A DNA stretch of 7,579 nt from Candidatus Bathyarchaeota archaeon. Its GTDB lineage: Archaea > Thermoproteota > Bathyarchaeia > Bathyarchaeales > UBA233. Within the stretch, counting starts at the first letter, position 1; each line of letters starts with the position of its first letter. Position numbers and translations under genes: made by a program. Shown here piece by piece: positions 5,567 to 7,579 of this stretch. Under the pieces are notes generated by a model. It made no database searches. It was not told the DNA's origin and worked only from the letters and a program-made list of their open reading frames with translations. The stretch is taken from the NCBI GenBank assembly GCA_029907045.1, contig JARYMR010000073.1:1-7579 (forward strand), written 5' to 3'.

Positions 5567-6663
5567 AAGGCTAACTTTTCTCGGATTATTCCCGCAATTC
5601 TTTCTCCTGCTTTTCCATCCCCGTAAGGCGAATTTTCTGGCAATTCCTTTCGATTATCCAAAAATTTGTGGATGGCTTTTATTATCCCATGTTTTTCCAC
5701 ACCAACAACTTCTGCAAAACCAGCCTCTACTGCTTCTGGTCTCTCCGTTGATAGGCGGGTAACTAAAACTGGTTTTCTGATGCATGGTGCTGTTGCTTCT
5801 TCTTGTATACCGCCTGAATCTGTTACTATGATTTCGCATTTTTTCATCAAAACTAGAAAGTCTAAATAGCCAAGAGGTGGCAAAATTTGTACGTTTCTCG
5901 AGTTTTTGATTTTGGCATAAATTTTGTTCTGTCTTGTTTTCTTTTTTGTGCGGGGGTGCATTGGATATACAACTGGTAATGGTGCTTCTGCGAAGGCTTC
6001 CATAAAATTTTTAAGAACCGCAAAGTCATCCACGTTTTCTGCTCTGTGGGCTGTTGCTAAAACGAATTTTTTAAAACGAACAGTTTCTAAAATTTTTGAT
6101 TTCTTTTCCGCTATTGGCAAGTGCTGAATTACAGCGTCTATGACTGTGTTTCCCGTTACATAAATTTTCCCCCAAACATTTTCTCTTTTTAAGTTGTTTT
6201 CTGCTGTTTTTGTTGGTGCGAATAGATAGGTGGATATGTGGTCTGTTAGGCGTCTGTTGTGTTCTTCTGGCATTCGCAAATCAAAACTTCTTAATCCAGC
6301 TTCAACATGCCCCGCTGGTATTCCAAGTTTAACGGTTGCCAAAGCGGTTGCCAAAACTCCGTTTGTGTCTCCTTCCACCAAAACAAGAGAAGGTGAAGTT
6401 TTCTTTAATAAGTGTTCCATGCGGGTTATTATCGCGGCGGTTTGACGTCCTTGAGAGTAAGCTTTAACCTTGTATTCGTAGTCTGGTTTTGGAAGTTCAA
6501 GTTCTTCGATGAATTGTTGGGACATGTTATAACTGTAGTGCTGTCCGCAATGGACGAAGGTTAGCGGAATCTTGCTTTTTTGTAAGGCTCTAAGTACGGG
6601 CGCCATCTTTATGATTTCTGGACGGGTGCCGACAACAACCGTCACAGTTTTCAGTGAGTTCAT
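5563..6663 (-). CDS. wecB: UDP-N-acetylglucosamine 2-epimerase (non-hydrolysing)
   Basis: Interconverts UDP-GlcNAc and UDP-ManNAc in the cytoplasm, supplying N-acetylmannosamine-type sugars for surface glycans or protein N-glycosylation. The 366-residue length is usual for the family, and all its landmarks are present: GTRPE (12-16), GDTN (98-101), HVEAGLRS (119-126), PEEHNRRLTDH (132-142), VTGNTVID (169-176), HRAEN (206-210), TDSGGIQEEA (281-290), STERPEAVEAG (305-315) and GDGKAGERI (348-356). It has the fold of a GT-B glycosyltransferase. The start is the ATG complementary to 6661-6663. No strong SD is seen, only a GGGAT 12 bases upstream. The gene stands alone and divergent from the pilin-like gene. 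A variant acting on a modified UDP-GlcNAc (WbpI type) cannot be excluded. Confidence 0.92.
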   Translation of the reverse strand: MNSLKTVTVVVGTRPEIIKMAPVLRALQKSKIPLTFVHCGQHYSYNMSQQFIEELELPKPDYEYKVKAYSQGRQTAAIITRMEHLLKKTSPSLVLVEGDTNGVLATALATVKLGIPAGHVEAGLRSFDLRMPEEHNRRLTDHISTYLFAPTKTAENNLKRENVWGKIYVTGNTVIDAVIQHLPIAEKKSKILETVRFKKFVLATAHRAENVDDFAVLKNFMEAFAEAPLPVVYPMHPRTKKKTRQNKIYAKIKNSRNVQILPPLGYLDFLVLMKKCEIIVTDSGGIQEEATAPCIRKPVLVTRLSTERPEAVEAGFAEVVGVEKHGIIKAIHKFLDNRKELPENSPYGDGKAGERIAGIIREKLAF

Positions 6664-6686
6664 AATTGCTCATTAATCCCATAAAC

Positions 6687-6766
6687 AAGTTTTAACGTTT
6701 ATTCAAAAATCAAAACTGACTATTAAAACTTAATTACAATATTTTCAGCAAGTTCAAAGTTTTAAT
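6687..6766. repeat. Three copies of AAGTTTTAA at 35-base spacing, middle one inverted
   Basis: AAGTTTTAA occurs at 6687-6695, inverted as ATTAAAACTT at 6722-6731, and again as AAGTTTTAAT at 6757-6766. Corresponding octamer cores begin at 6688, 6723 and 6758, exactly 35 bases apart. The last two copies form a perfect 10-base inverted repeat around a 25-base spacer. The region is AT-rich, so chance remains possible. Confidence 0.5.
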
Positions 6767-6864
6767 CAACCCTTAAAATAATAATTTTTAGATTGCGTTA
6801 GTTTTTGTGACATACAAAGCGTCTTACTTTTCTTCTCCATTTAATGTTGTAACAAAATCGATTT

Positions 6865-6870
6865 GGTGAT
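6865..6870 (+). promoter_or_regulatory. Shine-Dalgarno site selecting the pilin-like start
   Basis: GGTGAT is a full six-base match to the archaeal anti-SD end and lies 7 bases before ATG 6878. It decides against the upstream TTG 6863, GTG 6866 and ATG 6869, which lie in or before it. Confidence 0.7.
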
Positions 6871-6877
6871 GAAATAT

Positions 6878-7453
6878 ATGCGTCTATTAAAGAATGAAAA
6901 AGGATTAAGCGTAGTAGTTACAACACTGATAATACTGGTTGTTTCGGTGCTGTTGGCAACTGTTGTGACCTTTTATGCCATAAACGTGACAACCACAAGG
7001 GTTCAAGAAGAATCATTGCATCTAACTAAACAACACATATGGTATAACACTACCGAAGAATGGGCTGAAGCTGCATTAGTTATTCTAAACACTGGTGGAA
7101 GAGATGTAGTTATTGATAAAATTCAAGTGAGAGGACAGGAATGTCCATGGTCAAGCGTTTATTATTGGAGAACAAATACAGTTACAATTTCTGCTGATTT
7201 GAACGTGACGCAAGACAAGATTCCAAATATGGATGAGACGAGATGGAGAACGATATTTACATACCTTCCCTCTGGAGAAACTTTTCAGCAAGCTACCACG
7301 GATTTAACGTTAAAGTCAGGTTGGACCGTTGTTATATACATTATGAACCCAGACAGCATTGCGTTGAATGATGTGGGGCTTCCAGTGGGCATCACAGTGT
7401 TCACTTCAAACGCCCAATACTACGTGGAGACCAACATCGCAGCAGCACAATAG
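6878..7453 (+). CDS. Type IV pilin-like secreted protein with class III signal peptide
   Basis: Predicted extracellular or membrane-anchored pilin-like protein of 191 residues. Starting at 6878 gives a short basic leader MRLLKNEKG followed by LSVV and a hydrophobic helix to about residue 34. This is the archaeal class III (prepilin) signal, with cleavage expected after Gly9 by an EppA/FlaK-like peptidase. The rest is a beta-rich-looking, Thr-rich ectodomain with N-glycosylation sequons at Asn36 (NVT), Asn57 (NTT) and Asn109 (NVT). There are no C-terminal membrane segment, no basic tail and no PGF-CTERM-like signal. No archaellum or pilus assembly genes (ATPase, membrane platform) are in view, so it is an orphan. 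It may be an adhesion pilin, a minor pilin or a pseudopilin. The secretion class is confident; the role is unknown. Confidence 0.82.
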   Translation: MRLLKNEKGLSVVVTTLIILVVSVLLATVVTFYAINVTTTRVQEESLHLTKQHIWYNTTEEWAEAALVILNTGGRDVVIDKIQVRGQECPWSSVYYWRTNTVTISADLNVTQDKIPNMDETRWRTIFTYLPSGETFQQATTDLTLKSGWTVVIYIMNPDSIALNDVGLPVGITVFTSNAQYYVETNIAAAQ

Positions 7454-7459
7454 GCAACA

Positions 7460-7496
7460 TTCTTTTTCTATTAACTTTGTAGCGTTAAGTCTTTTT
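7460..7496 (+). terminator. T-rich 3' end of the pilin-like gene
   Basis: Two T-tracts, TTCTTTTTCT (7460-7469) and TCTTTTTT (7490-7496, with the T before it), follow the stop of the pilin-like gene. This fits archaeal T-tract termination. The second tract lies inside the opposing gene's last codons. Confidence 0.4.
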
Positions 7497-7579
7497 TAGG
7501 TAGCCTTCTCTGGGCTCGTATATTGTTCCTTCTCGTAACAGTTGTCCCAGAAGGCGTTCTGCTTCATTCCTTGAAATTT
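7485..7579 (-). CDS. C-terminal end of a winged-helix protein, possibly MCM helicase
   Basis: Only the last 30 codons and the TAA stop (complement of 7485-7487) are inside the window. The visible residues include NEAERLLGQLLREG followed by TIYEPREGYLKKT. That is a recognition-helix-plus-wing pattern (helix, then a beta wing with GxIYEPxxGY). Such tails close archaeal MCM replicative helicases, where a winged-helix domain follows the AAA+ core. Many archaeal transcription regulators and other replication proteins also end this way, so the MCM assignment is a guess by pattern. The gene converges on the pilin-like gene, 31 bases apart. Confidence 0.5.
   Translation of the reverse strand, partial: ISRNEAERLLGQLLREGTIYEPREGYLKKT

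Larger units (their letters stand above)
6664..6877. promoter_or_regulatory. Divergent AT-rich promoter region (epimerase / pilin-like gene)
   Basis: This non-coding stretch of 214 bases serves two divergent starts. A plus-strand TATA-like TTAAAATAA at 6773-6781 could serve the pilin gene, with a leader of about 70 bases. The TTAAAACT/AGTTTTAA motifs at 6687-6695 and 6722-6731 could be minus-strand TATA boxes for the epimerase or factor sites. No RNA gene or small ORF is evident. Confidence 0.45.

Noticed and set aside
6664..6877. Small RNA gene or CRISPR-like repeats in the epimerase/pilin gap
   Set aside because: The repeated unit is only 9-10 bases and inverts in the middle copy, with no stable hairpin or spacer-repeat pattern; regulatory sites are the simpler reading.
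6878..7453. Calling the pilin-like protein an archaellin or an archaeosortase substrate
   Set aside because: The leader fits any archaeal type IV pilin-like protein, no archaellum genes are present, and the C-terminus lacks the motif-TM-basic tail required for archaeosortase processing.

Overview
The window is archaeal chromosomal DNA. L44e and S27e ribosomal proteins, aIF2 alpha, Nop10, an archaeo-eukaryotic primase small subunit and a GINS protein rule out bacteria. The compact operons, the archaeal type IV pilin leader and the archaeosortase rule out eukaryotes. The DNA is moderately AT-rich. Several genes have good Shine-Dalgarno (SD) sequences, and GTG and TTG starts occur. Gene content and protein style suggest a mesophilic or moderately thermophilic member of the Thermoproteota/Bathyarchaeia sphere. 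That placement is an inference.

Layout, left to right. (1) Bases 1-1409, plus strand: the 3' part of priS (start cut by the edge) directly followed by a GINS gene of the Gins51 type. (2) Bases 1369-3196, minus strand: an archaeosortase/exosortase-family membrane protease and, overlapping its end, a class I SAM-dependent methyltransferase. (3) Bases 3331-5566, plus strand: a tight operon rpl44e - rps27e - aif2a - nop10 - PAC2-family proteasome chaperone. (4) Bases 5563-6663, minus strand: a UDP-N-acetylglucosamine 2-epimerase. (5) Bases 6664-6877: a divergent AT-rich promoter region with three evenly spaced copies of a short motif. (6) Bases 6878-7453, plus strand: an orphan type IV pilin-like secreted protein. 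(7) Bases 7485-7579, minus strand: the last 30 codons of a protein ending in a winged-helix-like tail, possibly MCM.

Groups 1 and 3 are two halves of a well-known archaeal association that links replication genes (PCNA, primase, GINS) with translation and ribosome-biogenesis genes. Here the halves are split by the reverse-strand archaeosortase-methyltransferase pair. Three surface-related items (archaeosortase, a sugar-nucleotide epimerase for surface glycans, a pilin-like protein) are therefore interleaved with core information-processing genes. The most interesting points are the archaeosortase-methyltransferase pair, the GINS B-domain-like tail visible on PriS beside a real GINS gene, and the spaced motif array between the epimerase and the pilin. 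I saw no RNA genes, CRISPR array or insertion sequence.
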